From assembly GCA_021307315.1 (NCBI GenBank), contig JAJSPD010000048.1, positions 248,001 to 312,000 on the forward strand: DNA of 64,000 nucleotides, read 5' to 3'. Positions 43,658-55,923 of the stretch are shown piece after piece. The notes under the pieces are model-generated. The model was given only the letters and a program-made list of their open reading frames with translations. It did no database searches and was not told the origin of the DNA. Every line of letters starts with the position of its first letter. Position 1 is the first letter of the stretch. A program made the position numbers and the translations under genes. This DNA is from Bisporella sp. PMI_857. Lineage: Eukaryota > Ascomycota > Leotiomycetes > Helotiales > Helotiaceae.

Positions 43658-45301
43658 TGGTAAAGACAGTTTTCTTTCTGTTATGATATTCCTGTACATG
43701 TAGTGTTGGGTTCTTTTTAGTTTATACCACCGGGTCATCTACCACCTTTTCATAGGTTATATTTGTAGATAGAGATGCTATTACTTCACTAAATTTCAAT
43801 TCGCTATCATAGACTTTTTTCCATTTACTGCGTGATATCCCATTACATTGATCCTACCTTCACACTCCAATACCAGTACCAGCTAACGGTGTATGTTTTG
43901 CGCAAGGCGGTCAAACGGTTAGTTCCGCAAGTTCCCCTCTTTGGCCCCTGCGCATCTCAGTGGCTGATCACCCATGCAATAAACAATTCCATCTTACCCA
44001 CTGCATCCAAGTGAACGGAACTCCAAACAGTCCTTGCACTCTAGCCACCAACGTTCAGGGGGCCTATTTATTTCATCCTTCAAATCGATAACCGAAATGA
44101 ACAGATCCAAATACGAGAACCGTTGGCGTTATCGCTGAAGATAATTGCTCATTCCTTATCTTTTTGTTGCTCTCATATAATTAAGGTGCAACCCCGGATA
44201 TTCCCCGAGACCGCCCTGCTTACACAGATAGTAGCATATTCTGAATCTATCCAGCGAAAGTCAGGATAGACTGCAGGCAGAAATTCTTTGTAGGCAACCC
44301 CTCCCCGGCTGGCCCCCCCTTTTTTTCAAGGATTATAAGGTATTTCATACCTAACTTGAGTCTGTTCCACGAAAGTTAGGACAGATACGGAGGTACTAGC
44401 CAGGAAATTCTTAGAGAATCCTTCGTAACTTTGAAGGCGTAGCCTTCACCAGGGCTTCGGAGAATATCCAACTTCAGGTTTCACCTCTGTATTGCAAATT
44501 CCGGTTTCCTGGGAGAATTTATTAAGTAAATGCATGAAAGCGCTGGAAGAATCAATATTTGGGAAATGATTCACCCAAAGCAGACTAGCCCCTTTTCCCT
44601 GACGATAAACCTGTTTTAGATCTGATGCTCCGGAAGCATGTACTGTGATAATCTATGCAATTATCCCAATCCGGCAGCATATCCTCTCCACCTATATGAC
44701 CTACAGCCATAGGTGAAGAAATTTGGGGGCTGCTTCCTTTTGTATCGCTAAAAACAGACCCTGAACCCGTGTTTCAGTATTAAGTGATGCATTACATTAT
44801 AATACCAAGCAAGCCAAGCTTATTTTCTGGATGATTGGCGAGTCAGTTCGTGAATGTGACCTTAATCTTCTCCGATGACTTGCTTCCCTTAGCTGGATTA
44901 TACCTGGTCGAGGTTATGTACCCTGGCTCTCAAGTTTGCGGCTTTAGCAGAGCCGTTATGTGTTCTAACTATGCTGAGTGAGCATAAGGACATGGTTCAT
45001 TAAGCATTGATGCGGTAGACAATGAATGCCTCGTTGGTATGCAGCATCAGATCCTGCTTGATTCATAGTAAGCCGTAATAAGGTCATCATAACAAGAGAA
45101 TCAGCCTCATGGATTATTTCCCCCTTGAATCAGCCGTTCTTGTAGCACTTAACAACAGCATTGATGTCAAAATCAAGTGTTGTTGTCGCTAAGTAGAAAT
45201 TTCATTGTACATTCACAAATAGCATTGTACAGGCTGTAAAGACAAAGGGTGTAACACGAGGATTTTTGAAACGTTTCCAAACTCCATCACTGCTGAATCA
45301 G
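43658..45301. other. Intergenic, no gene; diverged direct repeat
   Basis: About 1.6 kb between the convergent ankyrin and amine oxidase genes. Two related segments, 44241-44288 and 44355-44412, share the order gaatctatcca/gagtctgttcca, cgaaagt(c/t)agga, and aaattctt: an old tandem duplication. Otherwise nothing. Confidence 0.5.
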
Positions 45302-47381
45302 CTACGTATGTCCATTACAACAATGGCCCTTTCTCAAGTCGTTCTCCTTTTGTGATCTCGTGATCTCCACGCTCTGGTTTACACCTTGCTTGCTTGGTGG
45401 TACATCCAAAGCTGGATTCTTCTCGAAGAAGTTAACAGGCTTTAATCCAACCCGGAATACTTCACAAGGCATGACCGGCCAATCTTCTGGTCTTGGAACA
45501 TGTGTAAAGGCAAAGGTACACCAAACGACACCCTCTCCAGCACCAATAGCTCCCTCCCTCGATGCCCAGGTTCGCAAGCCATCACCGCCCACCCCTTGCC
45601 ACGGGAAGTCGCCCGCTGGGAAAAGCTCATTCTCGGTCCCTTTGGTGAAATAGAAGTGATGGTCCGCAAATTCAGCACGCTTATGGTGCATCGAACCGAC
45701 TTCTGCAAGTTGTAATTGCGTCGGAGCTACCATGACCTTGTATCCGGTGGGCTTGTTTGATGCTTTATTCTTGCGCTTTGGATTTATCATCTTAACAACC
45801 CTGTTCAGAGATGGATCCAAATCAAGATAGGATTCCTTTTCAATTTGGTTCTGAAAGACGCCAAATGCAACACCATATGGATCTGTCTCCTTGGTCCAGT
45901 TAACACGTTTCACATCTTCATACACTATGGCACCCTCATTGTATGAATCTATTGCTGGGTCTAAGCGGAGACAGAATATGTGTTGATGAATTGGAGCCAT
46001 CACTCCAGGAGATACCATGATTCCATAATGGTAATCTTGGTCACCGTTCTGATCTGCAGGAACTAAAGACATGATGCCAGTTGCACGCGCCTCGTAATGG
46101 ATATTCGCCGCTGTGTCGAAAACCCATTGGAGAATATACTCATAGTTGGAAATTGTCATGATCTACGCAGTCAAAGTAAGCAGATATCCCATCGGAAGCT
46201 TGTGGAGCTCTTACTGTCTGGATGACCAGCTCGCGCGACCGTGTCACCTCAGCACGCCCCGTACGATAGTTTGAATGCTTCCAGCCAATACCTCCATCCA
46301 CCTCATGCATGCAGATAGCATTCTCAAGCATTACTGGTTTACCCTCATGGTCATTTGTCCAACGGTCAAAATAACGAATGGCTCCTAGACAATCACAACC
46401 CAGTTGTAGGTTGTTGGATGTGGCGCCAACACCGCCTTCTCCTAAATCATATGCACTCTTTCTGTGATATGGGTCACGAGGATCTCCATAAGGGACTGTC
46501 ATCTCAGCAAGTGACAGCCGGTAGAAGACTGGACGGCCATCGTATGTCACATTCCGGATGACCACTCCCTCGCGCCAGTTGAAGTCAAGATGAAAACGCC
46601 ATTTCTGCCATTCTACCACTTCATCATCGGACACCTTAAAGCTAACCCCCTCGGGTTGTGTGATGTGAATAGGTTTTAAATCATCTCTCAATTTTGGTTG
46701 AAGCTCGGACGCGTACTCAGCATCCGGGTTTGGTTGCCATGGGCGTTCAGCAGCCGTTTTCTCGTCGCAGACCAGCTCGTTGGGGTTCATGGGCAGCCGA
46801 TCTATGCGCACCACCTGCATGGTAAGATCGTCCACCACAGCTGAAAAGTCTAACGGATGTGCAAAGTGGTTTGAAGATGGGTGTTCTTGCGCTTTCGGAT
46901 CCAAAGATTTTAAAAACATCCAAACCTGGTATTGGCGCCTTTCCGGAGTCGAAGAATCAACTCCATAGGGCCATGGCTCAGGTTGCACAACAGCTCCTTC
47001 AGGTAGCTTTAGTCTTGCTATCTCAGCCTGCACGCGAGAATCATTCATAACAATGCTCTCCAGTCTATGCATATCCACATTTGTGGCCGGAGGATAACAG
47101 GTGCCGCCCAGGTTGCGGCTTTGGAAAGTGTTCCCATTCGTTAAATCAACTATTTCTTCGAACACGGTGGGCTCTCCCTTGATCTGGTAGCACACATATG
47201 TTCGTCGAGCTGGTGCTTCTCCTTGCTGTTGAAGAAATGCTACTGACTCTGACTTTGAGGGCTCTTTAATACCAATTGTGCGGAATATAATGCTCTTCCC
47301 AGGATGCTTTGCTCGAACAGCATCGCTAGTATATTGTACTTCATCAGGTTGAAGGCTTAAGAAGGGGTTTCGGATAGCCAT
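45302..47381 (-). CDS. Copper amine oxidase (topaquinone enzyme)
   Basis: Oxidises primary amines to aldehydes, releasing ammonia and hydrogen peroxide. Two exons, 47381-46215 and 46162-45302, join in phase (52-nt intron) to 675 residues, normal for the fungal peroxisomal-type family. The topaquinone precursor is Tyr396 in SNYEYIL. The catalytic base is Asp312 in SAYDLGEGGVG. Copper ligands are HQH at 448-450 and the His of FTHVPRPEDWPVMP. The cofactor tyrosine lies 7 codons after the intron, so splicing is needed for activity. The C-terminus ends in GHT, without a canonical SKL-type peroxisomal signal, so location is open. No signal peptide. Probable role is use of amines as nitrogen source. 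Confidence 0.95.
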
Positions 47382-48374
47382 CTCTGGTAATTTCCGAAAG
47401 TCAAGATCTTGGTCAGAAGTGATAGCAATATTTATGATTTGAATGAATATAAAGAAGGAAAGGAGATTTGGAAGAGCTTATACTCATATCATCCATGACC
47501 TTTTATCAGAAGAGCTGGGGAAGAATTTTATTACATAATGGACCTACCCGGACTTAGATGAGGGGTCGTTACCCGGAACCGGTACATATACCCGAGATGT
47601 TCTGATCGGTACATATTCCCATCAACATTTATCCAATAAGACACTAGGAAGAAAAGCATTTCGTTGTTGGGTTCCGGGACTCTTCACATCCCGTGAAGCT
47701 TTATCTTATCTGGCCAATCGGAAATTCCGTTGCCCGTAGAGTTATCCGTGATAAGCTACGGAAACGGCTTCGGGTCGGATAGGTTTCAAATCAATCATAA
47801 CACGATATGGTACTGATTTATGGGGCTTTGTTGCTACGAGAAGAACTGAAATGGTAGAATCGCGGGAATGTTCCGTGCTAGGATGCTCAACTTTATTCCA
47901 GGTTCGATTCATGAAGCATTAAAAACAAATAACGGTGCTGTTGTAACGGCGAAGGACATCGATTCCTTAATTGTGCACTGTTTGCACATAGAGCATGCAA
48001 TGCCATCACTAATATAGGAAGATAAGTGCTCGCCAGATCTCATGAGAGAAATATGCTATGCGTCATGGAATGAAAAAAGGATCTCCCAACATGACTCAAT
48101 CGCTTAGGTAATGCCCAGCCTTTTTATCACGTGCCAAAAGTCAACCTTCATCCACCCTAAATTTTTACGCAGGGATAATATTTCACGTCTCCATCAATTC
48201 AATCCCCGACAAGGTACATTCTCTGGACGAGTCTTCATCATCATCAATTAATGCTTGCTGGCCGTAACTTGCTTTGTTCTTGACTGGATAGGATTGGAGG
48301 AGTGTTGGGAATATACTGTTGTGCTACACGCCACCTCTTTCAATACCCGGGGCGACTATAAAGTATATAAAGAC
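47382..48374. promoter_or_regulatory. Divergent promoter region, amine oxidase / PQ-loop
   Basis: About 1 kb between divergent start codons. It contains gataag/cttatc words (GATA-type nitrogen-regulator sites) near 47700-47711 and 48020, which would suit a nitrogen-catabolic amine oxidase gene, but such words are common by chance. No gene inside. Confidence 0.35.
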
Positions 48375-49457
48375 ATGGTACCACCATCTCAGAATCTGAA
48401 TCTGGACATTGCTGCCATCTCCGGAATTTGCGGATCGATATCAATCGCATGCTGGATTGTGGTCTTCTCCCCTCAAATCATTGAAAATTTCCGACGAAGC
48501 TCGGCTGACGGGCTTTCACTCCAATTCATCATTGTCTGGCTAGCCGGCGATGTTTTTAACATCCTTGGTGCCGTGCTGCAAGGCGTGCTACCGACAATGA
48601 TCATCCTCGCAATCTACTACACAATTGCTGATATTGTGCTCTTGGGACAATGTTTCTACTATCGCGGATTCACCTGGAAAGACGAGGTCATCCCACCTAA
48701 GGTATCAAGCACTGTCGGAGAACCAAATGAGAGAACAGGCCTCCTCGCTGCGAACGGCATCCGCGATCAGCGCAGGTCAAGCACTCTCTCAGATACAGCG
48801 CACCATCTGTCACCCGTCGTTCCGCTTTTAGAAGCGCCAAAACCCTCTGACCCTCCCGCAATCGCCAACCAAAAACCTACTACCCGCGCTCAAGTGGTTC
48901 TCTTCAACCTCTTCACCGTTCTTATGGTTTGCGCTGCCGGTGTCTTGGGCTGGTACGTAAGCAATCGCTCTCAAGGCGGGCAGCAGCACTCCAAACATCC
49001 ATCCTCGCACTCCTCAGAGCTCGAATTCTCGCTCTGGGGTCAGATCTTCGGCTGGTTTTGTGCCGTTCTGTATCTCGGCTCACGCATCCCCCAGCTTCTC
49101 TTAAACTATCGTCGCAAATCCACAGACGGAATCTCAGTTCTCTTCATCTTGTTCGCATGCATTGGGAATCTAACATACGTCCTCTCTATCTTCGCGTATG
49201 AGCCTTATTGCGTGGGAAAACATGGTCACTGCGCTCAAGGCGAGGCGGCGAGATTATATGGCCGCTACATGCTAGTCAATGCGTCTTGGCTCGCTGGAAG
49301 CTTGGGCACGCTGTTTTTGGATATCGCGATCTCAGCGCAGTTTTTTATGTATAGAGCACGTGATGACCAGGACGTGGACAATGAGGAGCCGCGGCTTGAT
49401 ACCCCAAGGGAGCAGAGACCGTTACTAGATCGTGGAGACTCCTACATCCAATTTTAG
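48375..49457 (+). CDS. PQ-loop vacuolar amino-acid transporter, Ypq/Stm1-like
   Basis: A single exon of 360 residues from ATG 48375. An upstream in-frame ATG (48255) was rejected because the preceding 40 codons lack helix or domain character and would precede the family's normal N-terminus. Seven predicted membrane helices carry two PQ-loop motifs: VVFSPQIIENFRRSSADGLS early and GSRIPQLLLNYRRKSTDGIS late, split by a hydrophilic loop (about residues 110-180). This matches the yeast Ypq1-3/Rtc2 family, which moves cationic amino acids across the vacuolar or lysosomal membrane. The C-terminal tail ends in an acidic region with RPLLDRGDSY, containing a dileucine-like segment. The gene is intact. 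Confidence 0.9.
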   Translation: MVPPSQNLNLDIAAISGICGSISIACWIVVFSPQIIENFRRSSADGLSLQFIIVWLAGDVFNILGAVLQGVLPTMIILAIYYTIADIVLLGQCFYYRGFTWKDEVIPPKVSSTVGEPNERTGLLAANGIRDQRRSSTLSDTAHHLSPVVPLLEAPKPSDPPAIANQKPTTRAQVVLFNLFTVLMVCAAGVLGWYVSNRSQGGQQHSKHPSSHSSELEFSLWGQIFGWFCAVLYLGSRIPQLLLNYRRKSTDGISVLFILFACIGNLTYVLSIFAYEPYCVGKHGHCAQGEAARLYGRYMLVNASWLAGSLGTLFLDIAISAQFFMYRARDDQDVDNEEPRLDTPREQRPLLDRGDSYIQF

Positions 49458-52140
49458 ATTTGGTCGGTGTATATTGTAAACGTAGACCTGTATCTGAAGA
49501 ATGTATTTGAACTGGTGCATCTTGGAGTTTAAATGGCAAAAAAAGGGGAGGAATGGGCAGAGGCGGCAAAGTGTTATTATATCACGTATCTAATCTTGTA
49601 CCCTAAAGAAATATACGGAATCCAACTATACAATTGTGTTGTCACGGCATATTACTCCTTGTACAGGTCAACTAAATGCGAATGAGTAGATAACCAGATA
49701 CTTCGTCATGTCAAGTGAACAACCAGTTACATAATAATAATAATAATATACCGTACATTGAAAGAAACAAAATTCCAGGCCGGAGATGCGGTGGACCATA
49801 CTTAGGTATCTGGTTCAGAGCATAGAATACTTTGATATACCGAGAATATTAAACCTCTTTCTTTTGCCTGCTAGGAGATATTACTGACGCTCGACATGTT
49901 AATATATCGAGCTGTATGAAACGACTATTTATATCCTCATATTGCTATCAGAATACATGCTAAATTTAGGTCCAGTCCATACCTACCTAGAAATAGTTAA
50001 GTGTTGAATAAATTTCAGCAGTTTATGCTGTATGCTTAAATACAGATATTCAATGTGCATCCTAGCGAGGCTAAAATTAGACAGCTTCGTAGAGAATACA
50101 GTCTAGACCTATTTTGTGGTGCATTGTACTAACACCAGATCAATATTGATCATTAAATGCACTATATCACAGATTTAAAATAGTTATGCCCCAGGGAATT
50201 CCAATGAAGGATTCTTGAATCATACAAACAATTATATACCAAGGAGCACTTGTGGTGAATGAAACGAGATCGAATAAAATTTTCAAGTTAAATAAAATTA
50301 TCAAAGTCTTAGAATTAAATCTCGAATCAAGTTCACATTACTTCGGGAAGTCGCAGTACTAGAGTTCTCAGATCCTCGAACCTGGTCTCAGCCAGGCAAG
50401 AAATTTACTTTGCGCACCACAAATAGCGCATATCAAAATAGCACCTTCCACCGAATCGGAATTCTTAAACCAGAAATTTTTGGAAACTATTTATTGAGTA
50501 CATTAATTCAGTCCTTGAACTCGTTTCAGCCCCAACACTCGACATACCACACGCTCTACCACATTCTCCTCCCTCTGTAGCCATGAGCAAAGCTCTACAT
50601 AAGCTAGAAACACCTCCATAGATACTACCATAAGAAATCTATTCAAGATGCGCTGACCAAGTTCTTCTTTGCCCCGATTCTTCATAGCTCTTACAAAACG
50701 CAATGTCATTTCGTAACTTGTGCTTCTAGACATGGACGTACGCCAATAAGGTACGAAAGAAGAAACCCCTTATAAGATACATTAGCTCCAGATTATCGAA
50801 GACTCATCCTTTCCTTTTCAATATCAGAATTCGTCTCAAAACACACGGAAGAGCGACTAGTGTATTCCCTTCACCGACATGCCGTAGACAAGCTGCGGCA
50901 TCATTTGATGTTTCCTGGTAAGGATTAGTACTAAGCCATTTCCAAGCATAGATAGATCTTTACTTAGATGTGCTACTCTCTTTCGGAGCGGCGCTTCCTG
51001 AAAAGTTTCCAACTCACCCAAGCTATCAGAGCGATTATAATGCCGATCCCAACAGCTAGAATCCCGATAGTAATATTGATCGTATTTTCTATTGACAGGC
51101 TGCGGGTTGCCGAGGGCCTCATCGTCCAGAAATTTCTCAGGCTGGAGAGGAATTAGCATGTAGCATTTCGGACAATAAAGATAGCAGTATTCAAAATGTA
51201 TAGAGGCTTTAGGATATGAGGAAATAGAGCCTCACACTTTTTCGCACTTTTATTATTCCGTATGTAAAGTGTACTTTACAACTGTGAAAAGTTCAAGGGT
51301 GTGGGGGCCTACCTACAATCGAGTGGGGGTAAGGACGCAGTATTATATAGGCATGGAGGCTAGCAGAGCAGGCTGTATATCTCTCCCTATCTGCGCAAAA
51401 TTTCCCCAGCTTACCAGTGCAAGATGGCCTTTTAATTATCGATACAAGATATGATTTACTGGGAGGAGCTGAGCCCCCGAACTATGTAATTAACCGGCTC
51501 AGCTAGTTGGTTACACAGAAAGCAGGCGGGCGCTATTAGTGCACTATGGGGAATCATAGCCTCAGGGTTCCCCAGATTTCCTGGATTAAACCATGCGACG
51601 TGCGTCCTGCGATGCGATCAGTCGTCATCCACCGCAAACCACAATTATGTACAGGCAACAATACTTGCGTCTCCCTAAGCGGCGAGCTTGTCTCTGAGGT
51701 CCCCATACCATCCTTCATCCAGACAGCTTGACGCCCGAGTTGCAGGATACTACTCCAATACGGTAGTCCGTCGAATTTACTTTGCTTGTAGGAATGTTTA
51801 TAGTCAGAAAGTCAGGCACGCCCCATCTACCCCTATTAACCCCTGCATACTTGTGATCTAAGCGAGAATACCTCCGATAGTCATCCCGAGGGTGGGTCGA
51901 TGACGGTATCTTAACCCGCCGAAAAGAAAAAATGGTGCGTTATCTATGCTTGGTGATGATTATGAAGGCTTTCGTAATGTTTCACGATGACTAAAGCAAG
52001 ATATGGGTCTTTGACCCAAGCAATATATTCCTCTCTAGGATGTGATGTCAGATGCCTATCCTGCATTCGGGGATCGATCCAAGACGCGACTGGAGCAGCA
52101 AGAATAACCAGAATTTTTTACCTGGGCGGACGGTATTGAC
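49458..52140. other. Intergenic, AT-rich, no confident gene
   Basis: About 2.7 kb. There is an (ATA)n microsatellite at about 49732-49750, AT-rich DNA to 50450, and short frames. A possible 49-codon membrane peptide is listed separately. A 76-codon minus-strand frame at 50733-50503 has no motif. Confidence 0.45.
50973..51122 (-). CDS. Possible small single-pass membrane peptide
   Basis: A 49-codon frame starting MRPSATRSLSIENTINIT continues into a clear membrane helix (IGILAVGIGIIIALIAWVSW) and ends with a basic stop-transfer tail (KLFRKRRSERE). That pattern is unlikely by chance but could be the last exon of a larger receptor-like gene whose upstream exons I could not find, or a relic. Low confidence. 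Confidence 0.25.
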   Translation of the reverse strand: MRPSATRSLSIENTINITIGILAVGIGIIIALIAWVSWKLFRKRRSERE

Positions 52141-53857
52141 ATGGCTTCACGAGCCAGGGATAATAATGTACAATTGCAAAATGTTAAGACGCGCGAAGAT
52201 ACAGAGCCTGGATTGCAGCAACCCCTTTCCAGGGAGAACAGCATCGATACACCATGCAACGCCGTGCCGTCTTCTCTTCCCCGCGAGATAGCGATGATAG
52301 CTACGCTCTGTACTGCGCAGCTCTTCACCCAAGCCGCAATCGCCATGTCCCTCCAACCTTTGCACATTATTGGGGCCAGCTTCCAAACCACGGACGCCGG
52401 TGAGCTGTCTTGGTATGTCGCCGCATACTCCTTAACTGTTGGCACGTTTATCCTTCCTGCTGGGCGGCTCGGGGATTTATATGGCCATAAGCGATTCTTT
52501 GTTATGGGGGCTTTGTGGTTTGGGCTTTGGAGTCTGTTGGCTGGTGTCAGTGTTTGGTCGGATGGGGTTTTCTTCGATGTTTGCAGGGCCATGCAGGGTA
52601 TTGGGCCAGCGTTCATGTTGCCGAATGCTGTGGCCATTTTGGGTAAGAGACTACACAAAGCATGAGCGCCTTCTTGGACTGACGGACACCAGGACGCACC
52701 TACAAGCCAGGTCGGAAGCAGGAGATGATCTTCAGCGTTTTTGGTGCGACGGCTCCTTCTGGCTACGTCGTGGGAGCGGTGTTCTCGTCACTTCTTGCCC
52801 AGCGGCTTTGGTGGCCATGGGCTTATTGGATCATGTGTATAGCATGCGTTCTACTAGCAATTGCAGGCATGATGTTCATCCCATCAGAGCCTCGTCCTGT
52901 ATTCGAAGACTCGGCAGGCATGCTCTCGCGTGTTGACTTCGCCGGATCTGTTACAGGCGTCACGGGTCTCGTTCTTATCAACTTCGCATGGAACCAAGCG
53001 CCTATAGTGGGCTGGCAGATGCCATATATTTACGTTCTCCTTATTCTTGGGTTCACGTTCATGGGAGGTTTTGCTATCATAGAATCACGTGCTAGATTTC
53101 CACTGGTTCCATTCGATCATATGAATACTGATGTTGGGTTCGTACTTGGATGTATTGCCCTCGGCTGGTCGAGCTTCGGAATTTGGTTATACTATGCCGT
53201 TCAAATACTTGAAGTATTCCGAGGAGCCAGTCCACTTCTCGTTTCTGGGATGATGGGCCCATTACCATTAAGCGGAATTTGTGCAGCCCTCACCACAGGT
53301 ACATAATTTCCCTCACCACAATTTGGATCACGCTGACGCACTTTAACCGTAGGATATATTTTGCGCCATGTGCCAGTTAGTCTTGTTATGGTTGTCTCAA
53401 TGTTTTCGTTTTCGGTCGGGATAATTCTGATAGGAACGATGCCTGTAGAGCAGAGTTATTGGATCCAAACATTCATATCCTTTATCATTATGCCCTGGGG
53501 AATGCATGTACTTAAGTGCCTTTCTCTAAGGAGCATTAAACTAACAAGTACAGGGATATGTCATGGCCAGCCGCAACAATAATCCTGAGCAACGCCCTAC
53601 CTCATGAACATCAAGGACTTGCTGCTTCTCTTGTCAATACTGTTGTGAACTATTCTGTGTCTTTGGGCCTAGGATTCGCTGGGACAGTTGAGGTGCATGT
53701 GGATGATAGAGGGGCCGAGGTGTTGAAGGGGTATCGAGGAGCACTGCATATGGGTATTGGTCTGGCATGCCTTGGAGCTTTCACATCTGTAATGTTTATG
53801 CTGAGTACTTTGAGGATACGGAGGCAACCCAGAAAAGAAAGCAAAACTAACCCTTAG
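52141..53857 (+). CDS. MFS transporter, Atr1-like DHA2 (14-helix) family
   Basis: A drug or small-ion:H+ antiporter of the plasma membrane. Four exons join to 520 residues: 52141-52642, 52693-53298, 53353-53503, 53554-53857. Motifs: the loop GRLGDLYGHKRFF (MFS motif A), RAMQGIGPAFMLPNAVAILG (motif B/C region), and FGATAPSGYVVGAVF. The pattern resembles yeast Atr1 and its relatives, which export aminotriazole, boron or ammonium; substrate here is unknown. Introns 1 and 2 are ordinary GT-AG. The third only keeps frame with a GC donor (gcatgt at 53504) and the acceptor tacag at 53553, giving PWGMDMSWPAATII, the expected family sequence. The gene is otherwise intact. Confidence 0.88.
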
Positions 53858-53970
53858 GGCTCCCACCAATTTCTCCTTCTAGCAAATATAGGATTCTGAC
53901 CTTGAATACTGGTTTTACCACATGGTGAAATCTGACGTCTAATAAAATATTAACTCGCAGAGCTATTTAG

Positions 53971-55923
53971 TCACGGAATGGGTACGATCGCACATACCCC
54001 AGTGACGGAGTAGCTATCCTCGGTAAGCGTAATGGTCTCGAGTTTGCACTTCCATTCATTAAGTGGGTCGATGGCCTCCTCATTCAGTAACCCGGTGACA
54101 TAGGTCCCACAGATTAGCCTATAGTAATCATCTGATTTTCGAAGATTCATTGGAGTGCTACATCCGAGTAAGAATGAGATAAGATTACCGGCTCTTACTT
54201 GAATCCCCTTAGGGCAGCAGACTTATGCTACATACCCTTTATCCGTCAGGATCAACTGATCCGCGTCTCGGTAGCAACCTTGCACGAGTTTGAGGAATTC
54301 AGAAACGGCCCAATTCATGTCTTCAGCCCCGTGAATATCTTTAAGAATGTTACCCATTCTGTTGAGATCTGGAGACAAATCGTTTTGCATACAGTGCTGC
54401 CTACCATCTAAAGTACACGTAAGGCACGCTTCCCAGTGACTTCTTCTAACATCATTGTGCGAACCATAAGGGTTGATTTTCTGCAGACGATGCCAAACTC
54501 TCTCTACAGATGCCTTTAACTTAGCTGACAGCTGACGTTTAAATATCGATCCGAAGAGTAAGGTATCTGACTGAACTCCGAAGCTTCCAAATACTGGAAA
54601 CAGGGACCATCAACAATCATGGCAATAGAGTTCCATACCAAACCCTGTGCTTCTAGAATTTCAAATCTTCAGAGAAGGTCGCTTGGGCATTAAGGTCATT
54701 TGATGCATGATTTCATTCGTTCTCTTCCCAAGAGAAAGGATAGGAGCTTAGCCTGCCAAGCTGTGATATTGTGCAGTCTAGTGTCCACGAAGACTAACCC
54801 ATGCGTAAACAGCAGTCATCGATCCTAGATCTTAAGAAAACATGGTTTTATGTTCAAATTATAGCTTAAATCTGAGAATTTTTATGGCGGAAGGTGGCGG
54901 ACTATTGACTTGGTTAAACATACTATGATGAGCGGTCTTGTGCCTCATAGAACCTAGTATTTCAAGCTTTTTAGTTGTTTCTAGAATATATTTAACTAAG
55001 CTTGAGTACACACTAGTGGCTCTGGTGCTTTATAATCGATAGTAACTGAGCCGTAACCTATACTGCTTTGTGCAACGTGAAATGAAACGTCTAAGTTAGA
55101 ATTTATTACTAAACCAAGAATTGAAAAGATCTTATCCCTAAGGTCTATAGCTTCAAAATCTCAATTGAATCTCAAAAGACGGTAAATAGATCTGAGTCCA
55201 TGCTCTGCCAATATTTCTAAATGGATTAGCCGCATCAAGCCTATGCGAAGATCTATCGCACTATCCATTGGGGGAAATATGTAGTAGCAATAAAAATAAG
55301 CGGTGGCCAGCACCTGCCAACAATGCACTTGTGCGGCTCCGCCGTGAAACATTCTATAGATATCTTTCGGGCCTAGAATATACTCTTGTACCACCCAGCA
55401 GCGATTAAACTATCTTCTCGATAACAGTCTGATTAGGGCTCTCGTTCGTTCGAAGAAAGAGTGCATCAGTCCTAACCATAATGGTCCAGGTTTTCTGCTT
55501 TGTGAAGTCCGCTTTGCTAAAATCAGTTACGAATTTCATAGCAAAATTATTATCATCTTTTTCCAGCCCCAGCCAAACAACCAGATGACCTGCGTTGGTA
55601 TATATGCAACTCATCAACATAATTTGGCGAGCCTGTTCGCCTAAATAATCTTGGTTGATGCAGATAACATCAGCCCATATTTTCCTTCTGCCGGCAAGAA
55701 TACTCTCTAAAAATGAATCATCATACGCTTCTCGACTTGAGTCTATCGCTTCTTGCTGGACTATCAAATTTCGCAGCTCGTCAATCTCCTCCTGATTGAC
55801 AGCGCTCGGATAATGTAGTTGACGCAAAGCCGCCTCCAGATATGGCGTTACAAGGGTGTGGCAAGCATCGATCTCAATCATTTGACTTGGGACCTCACCG
55901 TCCCACGCATAGGAAAAAGCCAT
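53971..55923 (-). pseudogene. HET-domain protein, decayed
   Basis: A heterokaryon-incompatibility-type protein broken by several stops. HET segments: MAFSYAWDGEVPSQMIEI (from 55923), KIWADVICINQDYLGEQARQI, CWVVQEYILGPKDIYR, IDLRDKIFSILGL, YILETTKKLEIL, and the C-terminal HET block (LLGCSTPMNLRKSDDYYRLI, CGTYVTGLLNEEAID) ending at a TGA whose complement is at 53971-53973. Stops interrupt the coding frame near 55405 (TAA), 55161 (TGA), 55010-55020 (TAG, with a frame change) and 54216 (TAA). All could come from C-to-T changes in CAA, CGA or CAG codons. A start further upstream is possible, because the frame stays open through a 9-bp tandem repeat. It cannot make a full HET protein. Confidence 0.8.

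Noticed and set aside
46140..46214. Two separate amine-oxidase-like genes
   Set aside because: A 52-nt in-phase GT-AG intron joins them and places the cofactor tyrosine correctly.
47870..47930. Possible tRNA (a ggttcgattc T-loop-like word near 47903)
   Set aside because: No matching acceptor, D or anticodon stem could be assembled around it.
48255..48374. In-frame upstream start for the PQ-loop gene
   Set aside because: The extra 40 residues lack any family feature, and the next ATG gives the expected N-terminus before the first helix.
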